The notes below the pieces were generated by a model. That model was given only the letters and a program-made list of their open reading frames with translations, searched no databases and had not been told where the DNA came from. A DNA stretch of 64,000 nt, from contig LATX02000001.1 in the NCBI GenBank assembly GCA_001466705.2, positions 2,790,001-2,854,000 on the forward strand. The letters run 5' to 3'. The position numbers were made by a program, and so were the translations under genes. This document shows, one piece after another, positions 1 to 10,165 of this stretch (the first letter of the stretch is position 1; the number at the start of each line of letters is the position of its first letter). Origin of the DNA: Moniliophthora roreri (Eukaryota > Basidiomycota > Agaricomycetes > Agaricales > Marasmiaceae).

Positions 1-1744
1 CCCTTATCCTTCAAAATGTATATGATGGAAGCGAACCTATGTGTCAGGTAGGTTACAGGCTTTGAAGAGAGATACAAGTCAAGCATACCAGAAATGATTT
101 GCAATGTCATCATCTTCTTTCAACTGGAAGGAAGCCGGGAAGGTTGAGTCGACGGGATCACCGTACTTCTCAATTGGAACGAGCACGACATCCCCAGGCT
201 ATAGATGACTCAACTGAGCGAAGCAGCAATCATTATCCCGATAAAAAGCTTACCTCGTATGTCTCGCCATTAATATCAACGCTGAAGCAATAAGACTCCT
301 GGTCACCACCGCCTGATAAGGTGTCGCCAAAGTTGATGCGCCAACTCTGTCTGTCCTCTCGTGCTCGGTCAATAAGCTTCTGCCAGCGTCGCAAGAGCTT
401 TTGCCGCCGTGTTTTCTCAGATACTGTTCTCGATACTAACGGTTTACCAGCAAGTTCCAATTTTTCCCAACACAAACCATCGGCGAGCGAAGCGATAAGG
501 GGAGTGACGTATGTAGGATTGAGATCTTTGGCTCTTCGCTTTCGAGTATACGTGTCATGAGTTTGATGATGGAGTATTCGCTGTGGCGGCCCTCTTCTTT
601 TCGGACTTCCCAGAATTCCCTTAATCACCGGTGAAGTCTTGAAGGTATTGCCAGGTGCTTGCGGTTCGACGAAGTCCCGGATTATGGGAATCTGGAGGCC
701 AAACGCGTCAGAAGTGAACCAAGGCGAGCCCTCGACGTACTGCTTCTCTGAACTGAGTGACATTGAAGTCCTTGGTTGTAAGGAAGTCATCGTATGCTTG
801 CTCTGGATACTCGCTCACGGATGACAGTATATACCCAGCTAGGACGTGCGGTGCAGTGAAGTTGCTATAGATCGACTTGTACTCTTCCGCAGGCGTGCCA
901 AGAATGTACCAACTCCATTCAGTTTCTATCCAGAAAGGACTGGTTGGGTCGTCAACTCACATAATAACAGAGAAGGTACGAATCCACATACGCGTCCTTT
1001 TCTGTGTAATCAAAAGTATATCGAAATATAGCCCCCAAATGAACATACTGCGCCTCCGAGTCTCCCAAATCCTCACTGAGACCATCTTCCTGTCCCTCGT
1101 CCTCATCATTTTCGTGGCATGCAGTGACGAAGCCTGCAGCTTCAATGTTGCCCGACGTGTGCTCTAGAGCATCCAATGAAACTAATTTGTTATTGCGATG
1201 TGCATCGAAGAACACAAACTTGTCAAGTATGCGGACAGGTTTCTGATCATCGTCGTTCAAGATTGTGTCCTCGTCCTCGGGAGATTCCCCTATGATTGCG
1301 AGTTCTTCATGGTCTGTCAGGATCGTTATTTCGGGAGGTGGGCGCCAGACTATATATACACGTCAGCGAAAGTTTCATTGACTTTCAAGGTGAATATCTT
1401 GCCCAATGCTTACCCGCAAAGTGCAGTTCAACCTCATCTTCGATAGGCAGACTCTGTGACCGCTGTACCTGTGGTCGTCTTGCGAGCTGAACAGTGTGAT
1501 TCTTCCTGTCATTCAGGCCACCCGGATAAATTAATATGGAACTCACCGAGCTGCTCTCTGCACCTCTCATCTCTTCCACGACAACCCTTTGTGGACGATC
1601 TTGCTTGTCTGACGAGATATCGCGTTTTCGCTTTCGACTGGTGGGGATGTGGACTCCATCGAAGACTAGAGGCATGGTACTCGAAATGTGCGGGACTCGA
1701 GGGAAGGTTCTTTCACTTTGCGGTAGACTCAGCGCATGCGACAA
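1..1744 (-). CDS. DNMT1-type DNA (cytosine-5) methyltransferase, N-terminal part (3' end outside window)
   Basis: Exons on the minus strand read 1744-1414, 1349-992, 939-819, 739-254, 198-89 and 36 to beyond 1; frames join cleanly. After a basic N-terminus (KRKRD near residue 37) comes a replication-foci-targeting (RFD) domain: VRILDKFVFFD, then WIETEWSWYILGTPAEEYKS. A linker rich in basic residues leads to the start of a BAH domain (GETYEPGDVVLVP...HFWFASIIYI), where the window ends. RFD plus BAH is the layout of DNMT1/DIM-2 maintenance methyltransferases, which copy CpG methylation in the nucleus; the catalytic domain itself is not in view. The first ATG is at 1744; an internal ATG at 1675 (MPLVFDGVH) could be the true start. 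The intron 991-940 (GTATGT...CAG, 52 nt) is needed to fuse the two halves of the RFD. The acceptor for the exon at 739 could lie 3 nt earlier. Confidence 0.8.
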
Positions 1745-2109
1745 GGCAGGGGCGCGACAAATTCGAAGTTGCGAAGCCCTGCTCCGCGCGAATCCCTAAA
1801 CTTAAATGTTAATGTCGAACCTCCACTTTTAACTCCCAAAATCCTTTCCTACGTCTCGTATCTAGAATTCGAGGGTGGCGGGATGGAGCTCGTAGAGTCG
1901 CAGGAACTGGAGGAGGTATAAGGCCACACCTTCCCTCAAGTTGTTCCATGCGCGCGCTTAGCTTCGGTTCCATGACTAATACAAAAATATAGGCTATATT
2001 ACAACTTGGAGCATGGAGAAGTCAAATTTTGATTTGATGAACAGAAGGGGATGTAATTGGACGACAGAACTATCATTTATACATCTTCATCGCCAGAGAA
2101 GGACTGATC

Positions 2110-3456
2110 TCACTCATCTGCAGATAACATTGTAGAAAGTCGACCATTGCACCGAAGGAGACCACCAATATCACCCAAATCCCTGACGAATTGAGAACCT
2201 TCCTGAGATCTGTTGGTCACAAACTCGAGGTTGGCACCAAATTTTCTGTACTTCTCCATGAACCATTCTAGGAGAGGTTGAGGTTCCCTCGTACTTTCCA
2301 TCTCCTGACCTGTGGATTGATCAATAGACTTTTCACATACTGTAGCATTTTTTGTTCATTTCGGATGGCTATGTGACCTCATCATCCGGAAAGTGACCGG
2401 TGACCCCTCGGTCCATCCCTTCCCTTTCCTTCCCCTTCCCTCTGGTTGCGAATTTCGGATTTTAGCGTCTATAATTGCCAAATTTGAACAATTTTGGGAC
2501 CGTTAGCGCTTGTGATTTGCTGCAAGCGTTTGATAGACCTTGGACGCCCGTGACCAACTCAAGAATTTTCGGAGATTCGGGGCCTGTGACCCGTGACATC
2601 TGAAATGAATAAAAATGCTACAATACTAGGGTGTATTGATGTACACGTACCTCCAGCGGCGTTGTGGAATGTATATATGGTGATGTCAAGTGGTAATGAA
2701 ATGTTGGGCAGCCACTTTGGTGACCTTGCAAACGTAGTGGTAACGCTTTTCTTCACAAAGACGGGAGAAACGAAGGGCAGACTGGCCACCACGTCCATGT
2801 TTCTTGGGAAGGTCGACAGCGAATTTGTGGATGACTTCGCGAGGGTTTCCAGCGAGGGTACCAAATAAGGTACCCTTTCCATCCATCGCTATGAATCCGA
2901 ATTTGGAATCTGATTCCAAAAGTTCAGAAAGAGCCTCGGTATGGAACCTGTTGTCATAGAGGTAAAGTGACCTATATGTGTTCAGATCGGTAAGCGATCG
3001 ATTTCCTCGAGCCAAGAGAAATAGAATGCCTGTTGACGAGTTTGAGTGGCTCGTAGTTGAATGCCACCTTCTTTTCCTTTCCTTCATCGTTTAAGATCGT
3101 CCCAATAAAGAGTGCAAGACCGTTGGGTGGCACTCGATTGTAGAGCTCAAGGCGTTGTTGGGTGGTGGTAATGGCTGCCAAGACGGAAAGACGGTTGATT
3201 CGAGACTTGATGTTGAAGGCTGATCCCTATTCCTGCGTCAACATGGCAGATACTCGATATATCTGCTCCTTCAAGGGGTCGATTCGAAATACACCTTGGG
3301 TGCAAGAATAAGAGCAACAATGGAGGTACCCGCCCTATAGCAACGTCAGTAGTTTCAGTCGCTATGGCAGAAGGGGTATCCTTACCCGAACAGAGTCAAG
3401 ACTCTTGATCTTCCACGTCTGGATATTCTGCTCCACAACATTTGGCTCTTGACTCA
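2110..3456 (-). pseudogene. Broken copy of eukaryotic release factor 1 (eRF1)
   Basis: The minus strand carries clear eRF1 blocks in order: an N-terminal exon (MSQEPNVVEQN...WKIKSLDSVR from 3456), a GTS loop, the NIKS motif region, then the start of the middle domain with the catalytic GGQ ([13 protein letters not shown]), and the C-terminal block (PLLEWF...SQEGSQFV...GGLLR) ending at 2110. Several lesions argue that it is dead: an in-frame TAG at 3229-3227 where the family has Tyr (EEYGTASNIKS); a frame problem at the first splice junction; a GC donor or decayed GT donor at 3029; the stop-recognition motif YxCxxxF reads YLYDNRF (Cys to Tyr, codon 2958-2956); and roughly 170 residues between the GGQ region and the LLEWF block are gone, with only about 330 non-coding bases between. 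The functional eRF1 must be elsewhere. Best read as a decayed duplicate; a transcribed short product is not excluded. Confidence 0.85.
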
Positions 3457-4292
3457 TACTGGTATACGCTGCAAGTTCGAACTAGGACATACTGAAGACG
3501 TCTGAGAATAAAGGAAATCGAAACGGATGTTTGGGCTAGTAATAGTTACGAACTCACCCCTTTCAACTCTGCCGACGCCAATGTCGAACGGACTCGCCCA
3601 GCCCCCACTGACTTAAAAAGACAAGATATTGCAGTGCATTGGAACTAACGTGAGATCGGTAAGTGCAATAAATTCGCTCGAGTCATAGCATTATATCCGA
3701 CTCCTCGCATGACTCATGAGGGTTCTGGATCCTGGAACCATTCGGCATGCATTTGGTTGCAATAATTAATTCTAATAGCAGTGTAAATGATTGGGGCACA
3801 ATTAGAGACAACCACGTACTTCCTTGCTTTGGGGAGTGGCTGTGGAGGAGAACGGGAGTGTGACGAACGCGGGGTCAGTCCCCTGTTCAACAACCACCAT
3901 CACTGGCTGCGCCTTGCATATGTCCTAGATCTGAGTTTGTCTCATCAAGCCATACAGCTGGCCTTATGAAAAATTTTAACCTTCTGGCCTTTCTAATCCA
4001 CCAAGTTGACTGCTTATCTGGTTCCCTGGAATCTTGTGGGCTTGCGCGGCGATTTCGATAGGACTGCTGCGACTAGCGGGATTTGCCGTTTGTTTCGAGT
4101 TCCATAAATAACTGGACACTTTCCCAGAAAAGGGGGACTTTAGTATATCCCGAGGTGATTTGATTTCGTCAGTACATGTCGCAAAGGGCTCACTGATTCT
4201 CGTCAAGTGTCTAGGTTTCATTCGCACGGTGCTTCCATATCTTCTTGCAGTCTTTTCTTTATCTTCTCTTCTTCCACAACCACAGAAACGGG
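3457..4292. other. Intergenic stretch, no supported gene
   Basis: Short open frames occur on both strands here (for example 3976-4227 on the minus strand), but none has recognisable motifs, splice context or composition like the neighbouring genes. The last 100 bases should hold the promoter and leader of the GFA-type gene. Confidence 0.5.
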
Positions 4293-4800
4293 ATGAGTCC
4301 CACCGAGGACCAAGGCCAACAAGCTGCGCGTCGTGGAGGGTGTTACTGCGGTGCTGTATCGTACACAGTCACCGGTAAACCTGTCTTGAGTGCATATTGC
4401 CACTGCACTATATGCCAGAGGCTCAATGGTATGTAGTCGTGTGCTACGTTTATCGATGTCTCTCTAAGTCTTGCACCTGCTAGGCTGCCCCTTCGTCCAT
4501 ACCCTTCATTTTAGCCCATCAGCCCTCCAATGGACACACATAGGCGGAAACACGGCGTTGGATATGTACCGAGTCAAGGACAAACCTGCAAAGCAGAGAT
4601 TCCGCTGCAAAACCTGTGGGTCGTGCATCGCATCATACCATTCTGAACGACAAAGTTGGAGTATTTTGGGCGCTCAACTCGAACGTATTCCCGAGGATTT
4701 CAAGCCTACTGCGCATATCTTCTACGGCACGAGACTATTGGATGTGAATGATGGGCTGGATAAATGGGAAGGATACCAGGGAAAGTCGAGGCGCTTGTAA
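4293..4800 (+). CDS. GFA (glutathione-dependent formaldehyde-activating-type) zinc enzyme, 150 aa
   Basis: Two exons, 4293-4428 and 4484-4800, with a 55-nt GTATGT...TAG intron joining LNG|CPFVH. The cysteine pattern is that of the GFA/CENP-V fold: GGCYCGAVSYTVTG (CxC), AYCHCTICQRLNG (CxCxxC) and FRCKTCGSCIASY (CxxC), which bind two zinc ions. Family members are small carbon-sulphur lyases or of unknown activity; most fungal ones have no proven substrate, so the formaldehyde name should not be taken literally. Length (150 residues) is normal. ATG 4293 is chosen because the protein then begins shortly before the conserved GGCYCG block, as in the family. It is followed 185 bases later by the Ies4-like gene on the same strand. 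Confidence 0.85.
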
Positions 4801-4985
4801 TTTGAAGCAGGGATTCGAAGGCTATAAGCGGTTTACGGCGCCACCATCTTGATTCTTGATTCTCCCCTGGCGAGAGGTGATGTATATATCATCATGTGTA
4901 CTGATTGCTACTTCTATACATGGCTTGATAGAATTCATAATTGGATGAAACGAGGCGGAATGCGTAGACATATAAGTAGCGATGA

Positions 4986-6561
4986 ATGACTGAAGTGGCT
5001 CGGCAAACAGTTATCGCAGAGCCAAAGATGCCTGCTACTGGTCGCCCACGAACTTCGACCGGCGGGACGGTTATGGATTTTCGCGTCTCGCCGTGGGTTT
5101 CTTACGAACCACCACCATCCTCTGAATCTTCGTCTGGTATCATGAGCCTCGACGCTCCAAGGAACGAAAACAACGGAGAAATCCCTTTCACGGCCCCAGA
5201 ATGGGAGGCACTGCTCGTTCTAGGAGGACGTTTCGAGAGACAGGACGCGCCGCAGAAAGAACAAGACATTGAGGAGCCACCCCATCATGATGAACCTCGT
5301 GTTCAGGTTGCACCAGATCCTAGTTTGTAGATTTCATCCACATTTCAGCATCTTCTTATTTTTTCACAGTCCCAACGGACTCAGTTGCCGAATCCTCAAG
5401 CGCGACTTCGAGAAGAGGAAACAGAAAAAGAAAGTCTGCAGATCTACCTTTCCAGTGCGTGTCATTGAAAAAAGATAACTATCAGTCGATCTCAATATTC
5501 ATCTGCGTACAGATCGGAATTCGCAGCTTCATTCTATTCCGCAGGCTCATACACACCTCAAGACGAACCAATGGACATTGACGAGTCTGCGTCTTCGAAG
5601 AAGAAGCAACGAAGAACTTTAGCGAGAAAGGGAAAAGGAAAGGCAGTAGACGTTGCCGACGACGACTATGAAATACCACAGCCTCTTCCAGACGCGTCTA
5701 TGTCCGAGAAAAGGAAGGGAAAAATGGCGGAACAACAGGCGCCAGATGTACCCAGGTCCAAGTCTGGATTACCCAAGTACGTCTCTATGACTAGTTGTTT
5801 GCCATGCTCGATGCTAACCTCCCTGATAGAATCAAACTTTTATTACCCCAGCGAGACCAGGACGGTACGCATATCTTCAGTGCTATGGTATGGATTCTAA
5901 AACTTATTGTTATCCTACAGGCACTACAACGGCTGCGTCCTCCCCAATCGCCTCCTCAGCCAAGATGGGCTCAGCAGAACCCGACACCGGCACCGAACCC
6001 GACGTTGCTGATGAAGACGAACCTCAGGCCAACGCTATGACACCCCAAGAAGAAGAAATAACCCTCGAAAACCTCGGTCCAGTACCTGTATATCCACTCC
6101 CGACAAAACCTTTTCCAGTCCTTCCGCCTCCTAAAGTTAGCACGGCCTTTGCACCCCTCATTCCCCTCGACAAGAGTAAAGCCAAAGTACGACATTGGCG
6201 AGTAGCCAATAGGGAGATCAGGGGGATCGCTGGTGGGAGATGGTTCACGAGAGCGTGGGTTGGTGAGAAGCAAAGCAAGTTTGCCGATAGCGAGCGGTTG
6301 AAGGCCACGAGTGCTAAGGCGGATGTGAAGGATGCTGGGAAGAAGGATGCTGGGGGCGGTGCATCTGCGTCGAGCTCAGCTCCAGCTAGAGCGCCTCCGA
6401 GGAAGAAGAAAGCAACGGCAGCGAACAGTGCGTCGACTACGAGGTCGGGTTCGCAGGTTCCTGATGGAGCAAGTGCTCGTGTACCCAGCAAATTGAGGGT
6501 TTCTCAGGTGCCTGCTTCAATCGAGCATGAAAAAATGGATGTGGATATGGAAGAAAGTTGA
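4986..6561 (+). CDS. Probable INO80 complex subunit Ies4-like protein, 449 aa
   Basis: Exons 4986-5306, 5370-5458, 5513-5776, 5830-5864 and 5921-6561 join in frame. Most of the protein is low-complexity, acidic or basic (KKKQRR, KGKGKAVD, MDIDES and a final MDVDMEES). Two short blocks stand out: SGLPKIKLLLPQRDQD, encoded across a 35-nt exon, and near the middle VRHWRVANREIRGIAGG followed by RWFTRAWVGE. A short lysine-leucine strand followed by a poor linker and a terminal R-x-W...TG/AGG...W block is the arrangement I know from fungal Ies4 subunits of the INO80 chromatin remodeller. The N-terminal 200 residues and the long C-terminal tail exceed the usual Ies4, so the first exons could belong to an extended isoform or a separate gene. 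The link to Ies4 is an inference from these blocks only. Confidence 0.45.
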
Positions 6562-7113
6562 GAGGTCACTCATCGACACTTCACGCTCTTAACGTCGGTT
6601 TCTTGGAGCGTAAACAAAGTGTCTGCAATACGGTACATTTTGTATCGCCTGTTCTTGATGCTTTCTTGATTTCTTGTGTAGCCTAACGTTGCTATGTAAA
6701 TTTGTATCATAGGTTGATACATATAGTACTTGTCATCGTCACTTATGTAGCTTAGTTTATACCCGATGCCAATATATCTAAACTTGACATGCAACAGGTT
6801 GGGTAGGGATCTGGTAGAGATCGCGCGTGGAATGGGTTTGGAGCTTCAATTTGAAGACCGGTCAAGGTATATCGAAGACTTGAGGCATGGAATTGAGCTA
6901 CTCCGCGGAGATATCGCAACGTGCATCAGCGCGTGCGCCATCGCGTTATGTTATGAGAATAGGAGCCAAATCCGTTGGACGATACATACACAACAACCCA
7001 TAAAAACTAAAAGACTATTAACGAGTGAAAGAATAAAATACAGCAAAAAGTATCAATAGCAATAATACCTGACCTGAGAATGGAGGATAACAAGTCGACC
7101 ATAAATAAAGATA
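6562..7113. other. Convergent intergenic region
   Basis: This lies between the ends of two convergent genes and is AT-richer than its flanks. Small open frames on both strands have no family resemblance. It presumably holds the 3' UTRs and polyadenylation signals of both neighbours. Confidence 0.5.
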
Positions 7114-8653
7114 TCAAGCACCAGCTGTCCCTCTGCCGCCTCGATTGCCGCCTGCTTTCCGTCTCCCACCTCTGCCCGACCTCTTGGGGCCCTTGTTTTG
7201 CTTTCCTTGACATCTCTCGCAGACCCAGTTACCATCGGGCACTACTTCAAGGCCAACGCAGCTGAGGTGGTACTGCAAGAAAAAATGAGCTTCAAGTTGT
7301 GGCAATTGGTAACGAAAACGCACCCATTCAATCTCGCAATCTGCTTTATCGCAACCAATCATCTCTCCAAAGCTGACACGGTTGCAGAGACAGTATGTCC
7401 TATCATCATTGTCGCCATCCGCGTCTCCGTCGCCAACTTCGGTGCTGGTGTCCGCCGCCGCCATGCCATTCATCGCGGGCATTGTGGTCAAGCTGGTGTA
7501 GGCTTGATTCCGTGCGGGAATGCCAGGTCCTGAAAGTTGATTTTGTGATGAATTCCAGTCGTCCACAGCACCTGGTAAGGCGCCGTTTGGTATTGAGTGG
7601 CCAAACCCATTAGTGTTGGCATGATACGGGAGAGGCAACGACGGATGTGAAGAAGACGGGGGAAGATGATATGTTGTTTCTCTTCGCGAACCATTGACAT
7701 TGGAATGATTGTGGGGATGGTGATTGTATGATGTGCCATTGAGATACTGATCGTTTTGAGTGGGGCTGGCGCCACGGTTGTAAACAGACGAGCGAGCTCG
7801 TTTGTTAGCAGTAGAACTGGTGCCATTTCCATTTGTTGTTCGTGATGCACCGAGATGCGAGGGTCCTCGTGACGATGACCCTTGAAGTTGTGGTGGTTGA
7901 GCGATGGGATGCGAAGTGACGGAAAGCATGGATTCTGCGGGTGAAGCCGCTCGTTCGGTCCTAGTAAAAATATAAGAGACTGAGAATGTGTTGAAAAAAA
8001 TAGTGGCGGACGCACTTTTTCGCCCGTGCCCCATTCCGAGGACGGGATATGCCCTCAGTGACCTTTTCTCTCCTTGGTGTTCGACCATCCAAATCGTCAT
8101 CTCTGGGGACCCGCTTTCGCTTCGCAGGACTAGGATCTGGTGCACTGGTCAACAACGACCCATACGCCGCTCGTCGTCGCCTGCCCCCCTCAAGCAACGC
8201 GACCGGCATATATGACTTGGAGGCGACATGAGGGTATGTTGTGTGTCTATTCAACGTCGACGCATCGAAATCAGGTATATGTTCCGATAATGTCCGTAGG
8301 TGAAGACTATGAGCTTTGAGATTATCCGCTGCTTGACATGCGACACGAATCTTGTCCTCGCCCCCCGGTTTGAGCCTCTGAGCCTCTTCAGCAATCTCGG
8401 TGAGAAGCCAAAGACGTTCTTGGTTCAGGCCCGTACCCTGCTCAATCATCCGAGTAAGCATGGTGATTTTCGCGGTGATAGAGGCCATCGACGATGACAA
8501 AACTGCGTCGAGTTCACGGAGGTCCGCAAAATTGCGGGATAGATCCAAAGGAAGAGAGTCAAGGGTATGGGTGTACTCGGAAAGGAGGTTGAGAGTGTAT
8601 ACTGTGCTTACTGTGCTGGACGATGGGCTAGACGATACGCGGAGTTGTGCCAT
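7114..8653 (-). CDS. ING-family chromatin protein with C-terminal PHD finger
   Basis: Exons 8653-8016, 7970-7324 and 7272-7114. The N-terminal 110 residues (LLSEYTHTLDSLPLDLSRNF, then an alternating leucine pattern through LNQERLWLLTEIAEEAQRL) form the ING helical domain. A long Ser/Asn/His-rich linker follows. The PHD finger is TYCLCNRVSFGEMIGCDKADCEIEW joined across a 51-nt in-frame intron (7323-7273) to YHLSCVGLEVVPDGNWVCERC, giving the complete Cys4-His-Cys3 set; a basic GRGGRRKAGG tail ends the protein. ING proteins (Yng1, Yng2, Pho23 in yeast) read H3K4 methylation and anchor histone acetyltransferase or deacetylase complexes. Which of the three this is cannot be told from sequence alone. 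Because the second intron has no stop, a retained-intron product would carry 17 extra residues inside the finger and probably not fold. Confidence 0.9.
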
Positions 8654-9322
8654 GGTCGAGTAGGTCGTCGACGTCGACGACTAGAACAAAACAATATTCT
8701 CACCCGACAGTTGTGCTCTTGGCCGATGCCGGACCGGCTTTACCGGAGATTGTTTCAGCCCCGCCACAACTGTCAACAGCAATCCTCGACCTATTCAGCA
8801 ACCTCTTGGGACCGTAAATTTTTTTTTGCTGGCTGGATCCTGAATATTGAATCTCGACATCTTGGGCTCCTAGATAAGCTTGGTAACGTTGTTCCCGACA
8901 CCTCTCCATTCACACAGGACGAAAGCCTCAAATTTCCACTTCCCAAGACTCATGCCGAGAACAGGCGTCGATGATATGACAAGAAAGTCGTGTGCGGGTC
9001 AGCAGACTCTTTGGAGGAGAGCAAGATAGCCTTAGTTGAAGAGACTGTTAGGCAATGGCAGGGATCGACCTTCGCGAGCGGCTTCGTATCGGATCTCATC
9101 AGATATAGATCAAACGTTTCTGCCTGCCTCAACAGCAGATCTGTTGATTATGGATTCAGGCGCATTGCGGAAAATCACTGGACTCGGACTCTTTAGGCGA
9201 CTGCCGGCGCCGCCACGAACTGGCTGCTTCCCGTCTAACATGTATCCTATTTCGACAGATCCCATGAAGACCTACAATTTAAGTTGGCCTTATGCTTTTC
9301 AGTGCCACCTCATCTCGCGAGC
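8654..9322. other. Divergent intergenic region, no supported gene
   Basis: This separates the divergent ING-family and VTC1-like genes. Several overlapping short open frames are present on the plus strand but have no recognisable motif or splice structure. Promoters for both neighbours are expected here. Confidence 0.5.
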
Positions 9323-9903
9323 ATGCCCACGAGCATACCCCTCGAGACCCTGTCCCCAGTAGACGAAGAAGATTTCTCCATCCTTGTCCAACCCAAACTC
9401 GTGTTCGCAAATGAACGAACGTTCCTGGCGTACATGCACGTCGTGGTCTTGCTGAGTGGCGTCGCGCTAGGGATGCTGAATTTTGGGAGCAAGGCACGTA
9501 TCTCAGTCAGTAAAATACAATTCCCCGTGCTGACAGACGCGACCATACAGCAAGCCCTGGTATCGGCGTTTATGTTTACCGTACTATGTGCGTGATTTCA
9601 ATATCCGAAAAGACGCGATCCGAACATTCTTCAGCCATTATTGCTATGATCTATGCTCTCAAGACATTTCATTCAAGAGCAAGGTCGATTCTGTCGGGAG
9701 TAGAAGCTTGCTTTAGTGATCGGCTAGGCCCTGTGCGTTCTTCGCGTTTTGTCCAAGCTCCTTCATTGACGTCCATTTTTAGAGTCTTCTTTTATTTGCG
9801 TTCCTGAGTGAGTGCTTCGTGTTCGAAATTCCAGGACGCGATTCTAATACGTCTAGCAGTCACCGTAGCTATCAACTTTACGCTACGATTTGCAGAACTT
9901 TAG
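9323..9903 (+). CDS. VTC1-like vacuolar transporter chaperone / DUF202 membrane protein, 144 aa
   Basis: Four exons, 9323-9587, 9635-9732, 9783-9807 and 9857-9903, join in frame. The first part gives LVFANERTFLAYMHVVVLLS, the diagnostic ANERTFL block of VTC1, followed by three membrane segments: MHVVVLLSGVALGMLNFG, the segment around SAFMFTVLSIIAMIYALKTF, and SLLLFAFLTVTVAINFTLRF. DRLGP between the last two is also conserved. In yeast Vtc1 is the small membrane subunit of the polyphosphate polymerase complex in the vacuolar membrane. Length is normal. ATG 9323 is the only start that gives a standard short N-terminus; upstream in-frame codons lack an ATG. The loop between segments 2 and 3 (SILSGVEACFS) replaces the usual basic RRR-type loop, which is slightly odd. 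Confidence 0.8.
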
Positions 9904-10165
9904 ACCGCGACGCGCTGTACGCTGTTTGCGCTTGCTTGACACCACATTAATACCCATGTCAGTTCGTGTCGTTGAAAGAGTACACGATCTTGATAATCCA
10001 TCTATGTTGATTACATTCTCTAGATTTGTACTTGGTTGGATAGGAACTAAAAACAGTGTAGTAACGAACTGAACTGAATAAGGAACAGAAAGATCTGCGA
10101 AACGACCTATTGAATAAAGACCCGTATATATATATCCCTAATTATAGATCGAAACATCCTAGAGA

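Noticed and set aside
952..1260. An apparent frame break in the replication-foci domain of the DNMT1-like gene
   Set aside because: A 52-nt intron 991-940 with GTATGT donor and CAG acceptor joins the domain perfectly, so no frameshift is needed. A second apparent break near 760 is likewise resolved by an intron 818-740.
3976..4227. An 83-codon minus-strand frame upstream of the GFA gene
   Set aside because: It has no motif, no splice partner and overlaps the likely promoter of the GFA-type gene.
6766..7059. A 97-codon plus-strand frame between the Ies4-like and ING genes
   Set aside because: It lies in AT-rich convergent intergenic DNA, shows no motif and ends in a lysine-rich stretch typical of non-coding AT sequence.
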